DNA from: Dorea sp. 5-2
GTDB taxonomy: Bacteria > Bacillota > Clostridia > Lachnospirales > Lachnospiraceae
Assembly (NCBI RefSeq): GCF_000403455.2
Contig: NZ_KE159715.1
Location: 400,719-464,718 of the forward strand
Direction: 5' to 3'
Length of the DNA: 64,000 bases
Shown: piece by piece, positions 34,655 to 43,621 of the stretch
Numbering within the stretch: the first letter of the stretch is position 1
How the letters are laid out: each line of letters begins with the position of its first letter
Made by a program: the position numbers and the translations under genes
Notes under the pieces: model-generated
What the model was told of the DNA's origin: nothing
Database searches by the model: none
What the model saw: the letters and a program-made list of their open reading frames with translations, nothing else

Positions 34655-34750
34655 ATGGCATATCTAAGAGATTATCCTTATAGTAAAGAACATTGGCAGA
34701 GCAATCGTCAGGAAGGTTTTGCGGTGTTGGGAAAGGAGGCAGAAGGATGA
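34655..34750 (+). CDS. Micro-ORF (31 aa), coupled to the next
   Basis: MAYLRDYPYSKEHWQSNRQE and 11 more residues, preceded by AGAGGAGG at tight spacing. Its TGA overlaps the next ATG (ATGA). Unknown function. Confidence 0.4.
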   Translation: MAYLRDYPYSKEHWQSNRQEGFAVLGKEAEG

Positions 34751-34824
34751 AAGGTATTGAGATCGCATTATTCATTATCGGATGTGGCGTCAAGCTGGCA
34801 GAGATTATAGCAGAAGAAGATTAA
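34747..34824 (+). CDS. Micro-ORF (25 aa), possible single-span peptide
   Basis: MKGIEIALFIIGCGVKLAEI, ending IAEED. It has a strong AAAGGAGG site 8 bases upstream and overlaps the preceding frame by ATGA. The hydrophobic helix could sit in the membrane. Unknown function. Confidence 0.45.
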   Translation: MKGIEIALFIIGCGVKLAEIIAEED

Positions 34825-34956
34825 TGAAAGGTATGGTCTGAGGTTTGCCGAAAACTGGCGGCAGTCAAATATAATGGGGCTGAGATACCGCCAGAACCGG
34901 CAAACCATAGAAAAGAATACAGAAACAAAGTGTGACTGAGAAAGGAGATTATGATT

Positions 34957-35889
34957 ATGGCGGCAAATGTTGAGAGTATGTTTTATGTAAGGGAAACCCC
35001 ATGGCATGGGTTGGGAACAAAGGTGTTAGAGGCTCCTGCTTCTAAAGACGCATTGCAGTTGGCAGGACTTAACTGGCGTGTCCTGCAGGAACCGATCTAC
35101 ACAGCGACGGAAGAACTGATAGACGGCTACAAGGCGAATGTGCGGGATTCTGACCGCAAGGTACTTGGTGTCGTCACAGACCGTTACCGGGTGATCCAGA
35201 ACGACGAAGCCTTCGCATTTACGGACGGTCTATTAGGGGAAGGCGTGAAATACGAGACAGCCGGAAGCCTGCAGGGAGGCAGGAAGGTATGGCTGCTTGC
35301 CCATATGCCCCATGAGTACATCATATCCGGCGAGAGGATCAGCCCGTACCTGCTGTTTTCTAATACCCACGACGGTTCCGGTGCGATTAAGGTTGCGCTG
35401 ACACCGATCCGGGTGGTGTGCCAGAACACCTTAAATCTGGCGTTGGCAAGAGCGAAACGTTCATGGTCTATGATCCACACCGGGGATATCAGGGAGAAAA
35501 TGCAGGAGGCAAAGGATACCCTTTTCATGGCGGAAAAATATATGGACGAACTGGGGAAAGAGTTTGAAGCGCTCCGCATGAAGAAGCTGACGGACAAGCA
35601 GGTCATGGAATATATTGAGATCTTACTGCCGATTGAGGATGGTTCCACGCCTCAGCAGGAGAAGAATATGAAGCGTTTACGGGAGGATATGAAAATCCGT
35701 TACTTTGACGCGCCGGATTTACAGGGTGTGGGGAAAAATGCTTATCGGTTTGTCAATGCGGTATCCGATTTTGCTACCCATGCGGAACCGTTGCGCAGGA
35801 CGGCGAATTATAAGGAGAACCTGTTTTCCCGTACCGTAGACGGGAATCCGATGATAGACAAGGCGTACCAGATGGTAAGCGCGGCGTAA
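34957..35889 (+). CDS. DUF932 phage/plasmid-like protein
   Basis: This 310-residue protein of the DUF932 (TIGR03299) family opens with MAANVESMFYVRETPWHGLG, the family hallmark. It continues with VTDRYRVIQNDEAFAFTDGL, YLLFSNTHDGSGAIKVALTP and VVCQNTLNLAL. Length is normal. The start at 34957 has AAAGGAG at better spacing than 34951. Family members occur on phages, plasmids and ICEs near single-strand annealing proteins and nucleases, as here. Their biochemical role is unknown. Confidence 0.88.
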   Translation: MAANVESMFYVRETPWHGLGTKVLEAPASKDALQLAGLNWRVLQEPIYTATEELIDGYKANVRDSDRKVLGVVTDRYRVIQNDEAFAFTDGLLGEGVKYETAGSLQGGRKVWLLAHMPHEYIISGERISPYLLFSNTHDGSGAIKVALTPIRVVCQNTLNLALARAKRSWSMIHTGDIREKMQEAKDTLFMAEKYMDELGKEFEALRMKKLTDKQVMEYIEILLPIEDGSTPQQEKNMKRLREDMKIRYFDAPDLQGVGKNAYRFVNAVSDFATHAEPLRRTANYKENLFSRTVDGNPMIDKAYQMVSAA

Positions 35890-35915
35890 CAGGATTGGGA
35901 AAGGCAGAATAAGAC

Positions 35916-36257
35916 ATGCATAGGAAACAGTTGGAACAAGCCTTCTGCTTGAAACTTAGAGGGGAATTAGCAGTATTCCGGTATGAGATCCTTAAGAAGG
36001 AAAAGGAAGCCATCTATGAGGCGGCTTATCAGATTGACAGTATCATCAGCATTTATGAACTCCTGGCAGAAATGAGCAGCAGATTATCAATCGAAACATT
36101 AGAGGCGGCGGTGATGTTTCCCAATATCCTGACCTTCCTTTATAGGGAATGGCTGGGATATGAGGATTTCTATACCGCAGATATCCAGTATTGCTTAGAT
36201 AAGGAACTGGCAAAACTCAGGAGAGATTACAGAGATAGGGAGGAGAAGGTCATATGA
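35916..36257 (+). CDS. DUF3848-like protein
   Basis: This 113-residue helical protein (QIDSIISIYELLAEMSSRLS, then FLYREWLGYEDFYTADIQYC) resembles the DUF3848 family found beside DUF932 and YqaJ genes in Firmicute elements. Its stop overlaps the YqaJ start by 4 bases (ATGA), which points to translational coupling. Function unknown. Confidence 0.6.
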   Translation: MHRKQLEQAFCLKLRGELAVFRYEILKKEKEAIYEAAYQIDSIISIYELLAEMSSRLSIETLEAAVMFPNILTFLYREWLGYEDFYTADIQYCLDKELAKLRRDYRDREEKVI

Positions 36258-37180
36258 AGAAATTAGTATCTACATTAGGAATGGAGAAAGCAAAATGGCT
36301 AAAGTACCGGAAACAGGGGATTGGAGGCTCTGACGCAGGGGCGGTATGCGGGTTCAACCCCTACCGCACAGCCCTGCAGGTGTATCAGGACAAGACCACG
36401 AATGAAACCGAAGAGATCGACAATGAAGCAATGCGCCAAGGGAGGGAATTTGAGGATTATGTAGCAAGGAGGTTCACAGAGGCAACGGGAAAGAAGGTAC
36501 GTAGAGCCAACGCAATGTTTTACGATGAAGCCAATCCCTTTATGCTTGCGGATGTAGACCGGATGGTGGTCGGGGAGAACGCAGGGCTGGAATGTAAGAC
36601 GGCAAGCCCGTATATGGCGGATAAATGGAAGGACGGCAGGATTCCGCTGTCTTACCAGATTCAGTGTTATCACTATATGTCCGTCTGCAACGCCGAGGCC
36701 TGGTATATCGCCGTCCTGATATATGGAAGGGATTTCAAGTTTTACCGTTTGGAAAGGGATGAAAAAATGTTTGCTGATTTGGTAAAGATTGAGAAGGACT
36801 TCTGGGAGAACCATGTATTGAAGCGCGTATTACCAAGTCCTGATGGCTCAAAACTGGCAGACAGCGTGATCGCAGAATATTTTAAGAAATCCATAGATAA
36901 GGCAATCCCGTTAAACGGCTTCAATGAGAAATTAGAACGCCGGCAGGAATTAGCAGAAATCATGGCAGAGATGGAGACGGAGAAGAAGCGGATCGAGCAG
37001 GAACTGAAGCTGTATCTTGGGGAGGCGGAATTAGCGGAGAACGAGAAGTACCGGGTATCATGGAAGGCGGTAGACAGCCAGAGGATCGACGAGAAGCGTC
37101 TGAAAGCAGAGAAGCCGGAGGTCTATGTCCAGTACCAGAAAACGATTCATAGCCGGAGGCTTATGGTGAAGGCGGCGTAA
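36254..37180 (+). CDS. YqaJ family exonuclease (lambda-exo fold)
   Basis: This 308-residue nuclease has the YqaJ viral recombinase pattern: WLKYRKQGIGGSDAGAVCGF (substrate loop), REFEDYVARRF (catalytic Glu), FMLADVDRMVVGENAGLECK (the D-x(n)-ExK core) and PLSYQIQCYHYMSV (Gln helix). A charged helical tail follows. It should digest one strand of duplex DNA to give 3' overhangs for the Rad52-like annealing protein at 38104. The two together are a Red/RecET-type recombination pair carried by the element. Confidence 0.87.
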   Translation: MKKLVSTLGMEKAKWLKYRKQGIGGSDAGAVCGFNPYRTALQVYQDKTTNETEEIDNEAMRQGREFEDYVARRFTEATGKKVRRANAMFYDEANPFMLADVDRMVVGENAGLECKTASPYMADKWKDGRIPLSYQIQCYHYMSVCNAEAWYIAVLIYGRDFKFYRLERDEKMFADLVKIEKDFWENHVLKRVLPSPDGSKLADSVIAEYFKKSIDKAIPLNGFNEKLERRQELAEIMAEMETEKKRIEQELKLYLGEAELAENEKYRVSWKAVDSQRIDEKRLKAEKPEVYVQYQKTIHSRRLMVKAA

Positions 37181-37344
37181 TCAGCCAGACAGGAATGATT
37201 ATACGTGGCGTAAAGAGGAGAAAGCTGTCAATATTTTGGAAACGAATATAGAGAATACCGAGAAAGGCAATATGCAAGGAATAAAAAATAGGTTATAATC
37301 ATATTACAGCGATAAACGGAACTATAAAGGCAGAGGTGAAAATC

Positions 37345-37569
37345 ATGTTGGCAGTAAAGGGAACGATACAAGACAATACTGCAGTTATCAAAGATGAAGA
37401 TATAAAAAAATATGACGGAAAAGACGTGATTGTAACGATTCTTGATTTCCAGTTTGAACAGCAGAAGAAACAGGTTGGCTTAAAGAAATACATGGGGAGG
37501 GGAGAAAAACTTTTCCAGTCAGACGCACAGGAAGCAATAAGGGAGTTACGGGATTATGACAGGTTATAG
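37345..37569 (+). CDS. Antitoxin-like protein of a decayed PIN pair
   Basis: This 74-residue protein begins with a short beta-hairpin region (VKGTIQDNTAVIKDEDIKKY, DGKDVIVTILDF) and ends in a charged helix (SDAQEAIRELRDYDRL), an antitoxin-like layout. It starts at the ATG at 37345 with CAGAGGTG upstream. Its 3' end overlaps the start of a PIN-domain frame at 37556, as in vapBC-type operons. The toxin partner is broken, so this is probably an orphan antitoxin. Confidence 0.65.
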   Translation: MLAVKGTIQDNTAVIKDEDIKKYDGKDVIVTILDFQFEQQKKQVGLKKYMGRGEKLFQSDAQEAIRELRDYDRL

Positions 37570-37851
37570 AAAAGTATTTTTAGATACAGCACCGATCATT
37601 TATTTCCTCGATAATGATGTGAATTTTTGGAATTTGTGTCGGATTGTGATATCCCGTTGTATTCCGTCAATATGGAAATTGCGAAAAAAGCTTCCATGAT
37701 CAGGGCTGAGTAGGGATATTTTAAAGCGATGGACACATTACAGCTTGCAAGTGCATGTATCCAAGGGTGTGATATCTTCTTGACGAATGATAAGCAGTTA
37801 AAGCAGTTCAAAGAAATACGCTGCGTGACGGTGGAAGAATGGATATTATAA
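37556..37851 (+). pseudogene. Broken PIN-domain toxin
   Basis: The frame starts MTGYRKVFLDTAPIIYFLDN, the first acidic motif of a PIN nuclease. It then shifts frame after about 22 codons, and a large middle part is missing. A second frame reads EFVSDCDIPLYSVNMEIAKK, has an in-frame TAG, then reads YFKAMDTLQLASACIQGCDI and FLTNDKQLKQF, which holds the C-terminal PIN motif. Deletion, frameshift and nonsense changes make it inactive. Confidence 0.8.
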
Positions 37852-37952
37852 AAATTTATTGCAGACTGTACAGATGTGCAGGAGTTAGCCTGTGAAGATA
37901 CTATGTTAGAAGAATGTGGCAAGTAAACATTTTTTTGAATACAGCATGTTAG

Positions 37953-37980
37953 GGAGAGGATGAAAATGCCTCTCCTTTTT
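37953..37980 (+). terminator. Terminator after the broken PIN pair
   Basis: GGAGAGG and CCTCTCC arms with a 9-base loop, then TTTTT. Confidence 0.75.
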
Positions 37981-38103
37981 GAATGTCAAAATATTATCCA
38001 AAGGGCACATCATAATACATGTCCTGCGGGTTAGTGGGCTCTGCCTAATGAGGTATAAGGAAGATGCTGCAGAGGGAAGATTCTGCAGTTGTGGAGGTAA
38101 GAA

Positions 38104-38922
38104 ATGTCAGATATTAAGGAAGAATTAGCAAAGAAAGCGTCAAATATCAGAAAGCAGGAGCCTGGGACTGAGCCGGAACCGGAAGAAGCAGTTGACGGTA
38201 CAGGCTGTGAGAAAGCCTTTGTCCGTTTACTAAGGGCGGATGAGATTGAATGCCGGGTATCAACCATCAATGAAAGGGGCTTAAGCCTTCTCTTATTCAA
38301 GGACGCCCGTGTAGACCAGAAGATCCTGGACGAGACGTTTACGCCCTTTGGATGGAAACGGACTCATCAGATCATAGACGGGAACCTATACTGTACCGTG
38401 GAAATCTGGGACAGTGAGAAATGCCAGTGGATTGCCAAGCAGGACGTAGGGACCACCAGTTATTCGGAGAAGGAGAAAGGGCAGGCTTCGGATTCCTTTA
38501 AACGGGCTTGCTTTAACTGGGGCGTGGGAAGGGAATTATATACTGCGCCGTTTATCTGGGTTGCGGCGGGAAATGTCTCGATTCAGAAGAAAGACAACAA
38601 GTTTACAACGAGCGACCGATTTTCGGTGCAGTTTATTTCTTACAATGAACAAAGGGAGATCAATGCCCTTGTGATTGTAAATGGAAAAGGCTTCAAAGTA
38701 TTTGAAATGAAGCCGAAACAGGAATCCAGTCAAAAGCCAGAGGAAAACAGGATTACGGATATGCAGAAAACCCTTTTAGAGCAGGAGTTAAAGCGTACAG
38801 GAGTTCCCGTTGAGAATGTATTAGCCAGATATAAGATCCATAAGCTGGAACAGATGACGCCGGAGATTTATACGAAGGCGTTAAGCGGGCTGAAAAAATC
38901 CAAAACCAAAGAAGCGGCATAA
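38104..38922 (+). CDS. Rad52/Rad22-like single-strand annealing protein
   Basis: This 272-residue protein has a domain (about residues 30-190) with the order FTPFGWKRTHQIIDGNLYCT, GTTSYSEKEKGQASDSFKRA and CFNWGVGRELYTAPFIW. The 'DSFKRAC..WGVGR.LY' step is typical of Rad52/Rad22-type annealing proteins of phages and ICEs. A C-terminal helical part follows (ITDMQKTLLEQELKRTG). GGAGG precedes the ATG. With the YqaJ nuclease 0.9 kb upstream it probably forms a two-part recombination system. Closest family (Rad52/22 or DUF1071) needs a profile search. Confidence 0.75.
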   Translation: MSDIKEELAKKASNIRKQEPGTEPEPEEAVDGTGCEKAFVRLLRADEIECRVSTINERGLSLLLFKDARVDQKILDETFTPFGWKRTHQIIDGNLYCTVEIWDSEKCQWIAKQDVGTTSYSEKEKGQASDSFKRACFNWGVGRELYTAPFIWVAAGNVSIQKKDNKFTTSDRFSVQFISYNEQREINALVIVNGKGFKVFEMKPKQESSQKPEENRITDMQKTLLEQELKRTGVPVENVLARYKIHKLEQMTPEIYTKALSGLKKSKTKEAA

Positions 38923-39080
38923 CCTGACAGCAGAAATAGGGAGACAGACTACGAAGTATTTTACCTGCCAAGCCATAGGGAGATTGAGGACCAGTAATGA
39001 GCCAAGCCATGGACAGGCTGAGAGCAAGCCCTGAGCTTGGATAGTTTAAGAATTTCTGCTGGCATGGGTAATATAACAAC

Positions 39081-39236
39081 GCCTTGTCTGCTTTATTCCG
39101 GGATGTGGATCTACAAAAGATTACATATGAGGAATTTACGGATCTGATGTGCCAGGCATGTGCCATCGGGGAACGGCAGGGATTTGTATCAGGGTTCCGT
39201 GCCTTTGCAAAAATTATGTGCGAGGCGTTAGCTTAG
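39081..39236 (+). pseudogene. Remnant of a DUF6809-like gene
   Basis: A 51-codon frame without a start reads ALFRDVDLQKITYEEFTDLM, CQACAIGERQGFVSGFRAFA, then KIMCEALA and a stop. The C-terminus resembles the 'F..GF..GA.IM.E' ending of DUF6809 proteins. No start codon or ribosome site is present and the sequence before it holds stops, so this is a decayed 3' end. Confidence 0.45.
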
Positions 39237-39274
39237 GGATTACAGAAATAATTTTAGATGATGAGGTGAAAAGA

Positions 39275-40225
39275 ATGGAGAAAAAAGAGATGGACTACAC
39301 ACAGTTTAAAGAGAGAGTGGAAGAGGCTCTGCAGGAGTATTTCCTTGGAAGGGGAGAGGTATATTATGACATAGTGAAGAAGACAAATGATACGGACAAA
39401 GAGGCGTTTATTGTGCAGTTGTCCGGGGCAACAGTACAAGTGGCAATTTATCCGATAGATATGTATGAGGAATATAAATATACGGGAGATTTTGAAAAAT
39501 GCGTGAAAGAAGCGATCCGGGCATATGAGGAGGTTCCGTTCGTCGACGAGCGTTATATCCCGAAAACCTGGGAAGCTGCAAAGAGCAGGCTTCATATGCG
39601 TGTGATCAATAGGAACTGGAACAAAGAAGGATTGAAGCAGATGCCTTATAGAAAATATCTGGATTTGGCGATCGTATTTTATGTTTTCATAAAAGAGGAA
39701 GGAGGCTTGATGGCAACGCTGCCGGTCAGCAGGGAATGTATGAAATCGTGGGGTGTAGGTGTAAAGGCTTTGTGGGAGGCAGCCAAAAAGAATCTGGAAA
39801 GAGAAGTATTTCAGATAGAAACGATGGAGGCTGTCATAGAAAATATGTTGACGGAAATGAAGGATTCTGAGGATGCAGGGATGTTTCGGAAGGATATGGA
39901 AGGAATGGAAATGGAAGAAATGGAAGAAAATGGGAAGATGTATGTCGTCACAAATCTGTGCCGGAAGTATGCCGCGAGGGCAATCCTGCGGAAGGATTTA
40001 TTACGGGGATTAGCAAAAGAGCAGGGAGGGAGTTTTTATATCCTGCCCTGTTCTGTCCATGAAATTTTAGTACTAAAGGAAGACGGGATTGTTACGGAAG
40101 AAGATTTAAAAAATATGGTCTATGAGATCAATCATTGTTCTGGTACGGTAGATCCAGAAGAATGCCTGTCGGATTCAGTTTATTATTATAATAAGGATAA
40201 AGACAGAGTTGAGGTTGCAGCATAG
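39275..40225 (+). CDS. DUF5688 family protein
   Basis: This 316-residue protein follows the DUF5688 layout common in Lachnospiraceae elements: YTQFKERVEEALQEYFLGRG, then a region around PYRKYLDLAIVFYVFIKEEG and the C-terminal QGGSFYILPCSVHEILVLKE. The start at 39275 has GATGAGGTG upstream; the frame opens much earlier at 39149 without a site. An internal Met/Glu-rich stretch (GMEMEEMEENG) is unusual. Function unknown. Confidence 0.72.
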   Translation: MEKKEMDYTQFKERVEEALQEYFLGRGEVYYDIVKKTNDTDKEAFIVQLSGATVQVAIYPIDMYEEYKYTGDFEKCVKEAIRAYEEVPFVDERYIPKTWEAAKSRLHMRVINRNWNKEGLKQMPYRKYLDLAIVFYVFIKEEGGLMATLPVSRECMKSWGVGVKALWEAAKKNLEREVFQIETMEAVIENMLTEMKDSEDAGMFRKDMEGMEMEEMEENGKMYVVTNLCRKYAARAILRKDLLRGLAKEQGGSFYILPCSVHEILVLKEDGIVTEEDLKNMVYEINHCSGTVDPEECLSDSVYYYNKDKDRVEVAA

Positions 40226-40386
40226 CAGTAGACTGGTGAATTAAAAATTGTGGAAATCAGAAGGAATTTTAGAAAATCGTGAAGTGTATTTTAAATAGCA
40301 GTTGCATTATATCAGAAAGTTAGTATACAATAATATAGCAAGGACTATATTCTGTTCATTGAAATAGTAAAAAGAAGGTGGTATTG

Positions 40387-40830
40387 TTGAAGATATATTT
40401 GGATAATTGTTGTTATAATCGACCATATGATGACCAATCGCAGATTAGAATATCATTAGAAACACAGGCTAAACTGTATATTCAAAATTTAGTAAAGGAT
40501 AAGCAAATAGAACTTGTGACATCATATATACTTGAATACGAAAATGGAAAAAACAAGTTTGGAAAGAGGAAACAAGTTATTGCTGAATTTATGGAGACGA
40601 ATGAATCATATTATGTTGGTGTTGAAAGAGATTCAGATGTTGCTAAGATAGCCGAACCAATTATGCAAACGGGGGTAAAAGAAAAAGATGCCTTTCATGT
40701 TGCGTGTGCAATTCTGGCGAAATGTGATTATTTTATCACAACGGACGACCGTTTGTTAAAGTATCAAGATGGTGGACTGCCTTTGGTTACACCGGAAGAG
40801 TTTATTAGAAGAATGGAGGTGGGTAGATGA
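40387..40830 (+). CDS. PIN-domain nuclease (putative toxin)
   Basis: This 147-residue protein has the PIN pattern: LKIYLDNCCYNRPYDDQ (first Asp), ELVTSYILEYENG (conserved Glu), GVKEKDAFHVACAILAKCDY (Asp) and FITTDDRLLKY (Asp). All four acidic positions are present, so it should be an active RNase-like toxin. It appears to use a TTG start at 40387 behind AGAAGGTGG. The partner gene starts inside its stop (ATGATG overlap). Confidence 0.78.
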   Translation: MKIYLDNCCYNRPYDDQSQIRISLETQAKLYIQNLVKDKQIELVTSYILEYENGKNKFGKRKQVIAEFMETNESYYVGVERDSDVAKIAEPIMQTGVKEKDAFHVACAILAKCDYFITTDDRLLKYQDGGLPLVTPEEFIRRMEVGR

Positions 40831-41054
40831 TGTATAGTACGGCTGAAATAATGGATATGGGTTTAGAATGTCTGGTTGAAAAACTTGGTATTATTAATGC
40901 AGAGCATTTTATTGCGACAATTAAAAAAGAAAGGTTTGATTATACGGCATGGCAGAGAGAATATTTTGACCAGATGTCTCCGGGACAGATAAGGAGAGAA
41001 GCGCAAGAATATGCAGAAAGCCATCCTCACAAAGGGAAGGGAAAAAGAATTTAG
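40827..41054 (+). CDS. Putative antitoxin partner of the PIN protein
   Basis: This 75-residue protein (MMYSTAEIMDMGLECLVEKL, then GIINAEHFIATIKKERFDYT) ends with a basic tail (HPHKGKGKRI). It overlaps the PIN gene by 4 bases, and toxin-first order is known in some pairs. I infer an antitoxin role from position and size. A repeat-type terminator follows. Confidence 0.6.
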   Translation: MMYSTAEIMDMGLECLVEKLGIINAEHFIATIKKERFDYTAWQREYFDQMSPGQIRREAQEYAESHPHKGKGKRI

Positions 41055-41071
41055 TTTTGTATGATAGCATA

Positions 41072-41106
41072 AACGCTGTTGGAGTGAATCTGACAGCGTT
41101 TAAAAA
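41072..41106 (+). terminator. Terminator repeat, copy 2
   Basis: AACGCTGTT and GACAGCGTT arms around GGAGTGAATCT, followed by TAAAAAG. It aligns over 29 bases with copy 1 at 19429, with compensating changes in the stem. Confidence 0.7.
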
Positions 41107-41395
41107 GTAATATTGTGGGGAATCAAAAGGTGATTTGATAATTGCCATAGGATGAAATTTTTGGAGTATACGATTTTTGAAATTGCATAATATGAGCTTT
41201 TATGCTGCTGAATATAGTTTCAAGTGATAACGTTTCATCTGCAGAAAAGGTTTGCACTTTGTCCTAGTTAAAAAAATTTTTTATAAATTTATGATGAATA
41301 AGGGGTATTTACGAAGAAAAAAAGAAAAAATTTTTTTGAAAGGACACGGAGTATTAATTAAAATTATGGAATGATTGAAAATGGGGGTGATAAAT
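41107..41395. other. AT-rich leader of the 738-residue gene
   Basis: No gene is visible. The region is very AT-rich with long A and T runs (about 41265-41345), probably the promoter region of the next gene. No consensus promoter stands out. Confidence 0.4.
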
Positions 41396-43612
41396 ATGGC
41401 AAATAAGTATACGTTTAGTGAGAGGTATAAAAAAGAATTAGTTGATATAGAAATAAAATTCTCTGATGAAGAAAAGAATTATTATGAGGATTTATTGAAA
41501 TATGATGAAAGCGTATTTGTAGGAATACTAGGTACTGAAAGATATCAGAAAACTTTGGAGAAGATTCAAGAAAATATTAAGAATGACAATACGGAAATAG
41601 AAGAATATAAAAGAAATGAGATCTATAATTATATTCGTACAACCTTATATGGGTATTTAGATAAAAATGATTTTTTGGATAAAAAAGAAAAGCAGGATAA
41701 AGATTTTTTTTCGGATGATAAAGAACGACAGGCGGAATTTTACGAAAAGCTCCTATATTTTGCATTGGATAATAATAAACAGAAATGGACAGATCTTTTT
41801 GAGCAATTTTTAGAATATAACGCAAGTAGAACGCAGATAAAGTTGCAGACAACTAAAAGGAAAGAAGAGTGTAATTTTTTCCACGAATTTTTAAAAGATT
41901 TAATAGAGTATGGGGTTCTGAATTCAAGTTTGCTTGAGGATAGAAAAACAACTGTTGAAACTTTGTGGAAAATGATAAAAGGAATTAAAGAAAAAGATTT
42001 ATGGAATATGCGAAAATTTATCCGTATAAATAGTTTAAATGAAAAATCATGGATTATTCAGAGATCGAGATATTTTTGGACAGAGCTTCTGGAAAGAGAT
42101 GTGCTTTTTGAATTGGTTGATAATTGGAGGATATATGCCGAAAAGAAGGGGAAAAATAGTAGAATAAGAGAAAGAAAGATTTTGTTGTGTCAAAGTAATG
42201 ATACCAAAGAAATCAATGAAATCAAAAAGAGTTTTATGGAGGAATTGAAAGACCGGTATCAGAATTGGAAAATGTCTAATGCAATGGATTTTTATTTTAA
42301 TTTCTTATGTAAATATATATTTCCAGAGATAGATTTTTGGAAAATCGTGTTAAATAATAAAAGCCGTAAACAAAGGTATTTTGATAATAAATTGATGAGG
42401 GGCATTCAAGGAGTGTTAGGAGCATATGAAGGAGATTTATGGACACATAATGAGACAGAAAGAATAGAAAATAGTATTCTCATGACAGATATAGAGGAGG
42501 AATGGGTTCAAAGGATGGTTTGGTCCTTCCCCAAAAAAGCAGAGGAATTATTTAGTGAAAACTTTATGAGATATAGTTTTCAACGTGGCTTTGGCGCTCT
42601 TCATAAAAAATATTTTGGTGGGACGGGGGAAATGCAGAGACTCTTTGAAGTAAGTTCAAGTTATGAGAAATTTGCAGATTGGAAAAATGGAATTCATAGA
42701 AGCGTTTCAAACTGGATATCGATCTGTTATGAGGATTTTTATTTGAGTACATCCAAGGATGTTTTATTTTGCATTTTAAATGGAACAACAATCCCAAAGA
42801 GGGAACGTAAGACGGTAGAATATGATCCGATAAATGGTTATTATTTATGTGGGGATAGGGATAAAACGTTCATATGGACTAGGGATGAACCTAAAGAAAA
42901 AGATAAGAGTTATTCTATGGAAAAGTTTTTTAGCCTGGAATATCAGCTCCTTTCCAAGAGACAAGGAACAAAGATAAAGAAACCTCAATTTTTAATAGAC
43001 AGGGCTTTAGAAGATAATAATGAAGTTGAATACTTTGAAAGGTATGTATTAGAAATGCAGCATGGCATATTTACTGCATGGAGACTTTACAGTATCGTCT
43101 ATGAGATATTTGTATTTGATGATCAGTATAAGGATTTAAAAGAAGCAACTTCAAAATTATCAAAGAGCATTGGCAAGATACATAATTTAGAACTTAGGCT
43201 GCATGTTCTAAATGAGATAGAAGTAATCATACATGCGGTTAAGGACAACCGATATTTGGAATTAGTGAAAAGTGTCGAGCAGATAGCTGAGATAGTGGAT
43301 GAGGAGGCACAAGAATTTAATGAGATGTATGACCGGGTATTTTTAGGATTGCTATGGATGTTTAAGGATGAAAAGAATTGGAAAGAAATACTGTGGTTAC
43401 GAAATATAGAAAATATAGAATTTTCTAAAATTTTATCTGAAATCAAAGATTTGCAGAGAGCAGATTTTGTGATATCATATACTTATTTAAAGTTCTGTAC
43501 GATATACAAGGAGCAAAAAGTTGCGAAGGGGAGAAAATATGATATCTATAATGCGATTTTGGAAGCATTGAAAGAAAAAGAAAGCCTGTATGAAAAGTTG
43601 TTAAATAGTTAG
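41396..43612 (+). CDS. Large unknown protein (738 aa), AT-rich cargo
   Basis: I do not recognise this protein. It is soluble (no signal peptide or membrane span), rich in Lys, Glu, Tyr and Trp, and mostly helical by composition. It has many aromatic positions (SWIIQRSRYFWTELLERDVL, MSNAMDFYFNFLCKYIFPEI). No P-loop, HTH, nuclease or TIR motif is visible. The start at 41396 has GGGGGTG upstream. It is flanked by its own AT-rich leader and a strong terminator, so it is a single-gene unit. Base use is more AT-rich than neighbours, suggesting separate acquisition. A defence role is possible but is a guess. Confidence 0.7.
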   Translation: MANKYTFSERYKKELVDIEIKFSDEEKNYYEDLLKYDESVFVGILGTERYQKTLEKIQENIKNDNTEIEEYKRNEIYNYIRTTLYGYLDKNDFLDKKEKQDKDFFSDDKERQAEFYEKLLYFALDNNKQKWTDLFEQFLEYNASRTQIKLQTTKRKEECNFFHEFLKDLIEYGVLNSSLLEDRKTTVETLWKMIKGIKEKDLWNMRKFIRINSLNEKSWIIQRSRYFWTELLERDVLFELVDNWRIYAEKKGKNSRIRERKILLCQSNDTKEINEIKKSFMEELKDRYQNWKMSNAMDFYFNFLCKYIFPEIDFWKIVLNNKSRKQRYFDNKLMRGIQGVLGAYEGDLWTHNETERIENSILMTDIEEEWVQRMVWSFPKKAEELFSENFMRYSFQRGFGALHKKYFGGTGEMQRLFEVSSSYEKFADWKNGIHRSVSNWISICYEDFYLSTSKDVLFCILNGTTIPKRERKTVEYDPINGYYLCGDRDKTFIWTRDEPKEKDKSYSMEKFFSLEYQLLSKRQGTKIKKPQFLIDRALEDNNEVEYFERYVLEMQHGIFTAWRLYSIVYEIFVFDDQYKDLKEATSKLSKSIGKIHNLELRLHVLNEIEVIIHAVKDNRYLELVKSVEQIAEIVDEEAQEFNEMYDRVFLGLLWMFKDEKNWKEILWLRNIENIEFSKILSEIKDLQRADFVISYTYLKFCTIYKEQKVAKGRKYDIYNAILEALKEKESLYEKLLNS

Positions 43613-43621
43613 AAAGTATAG

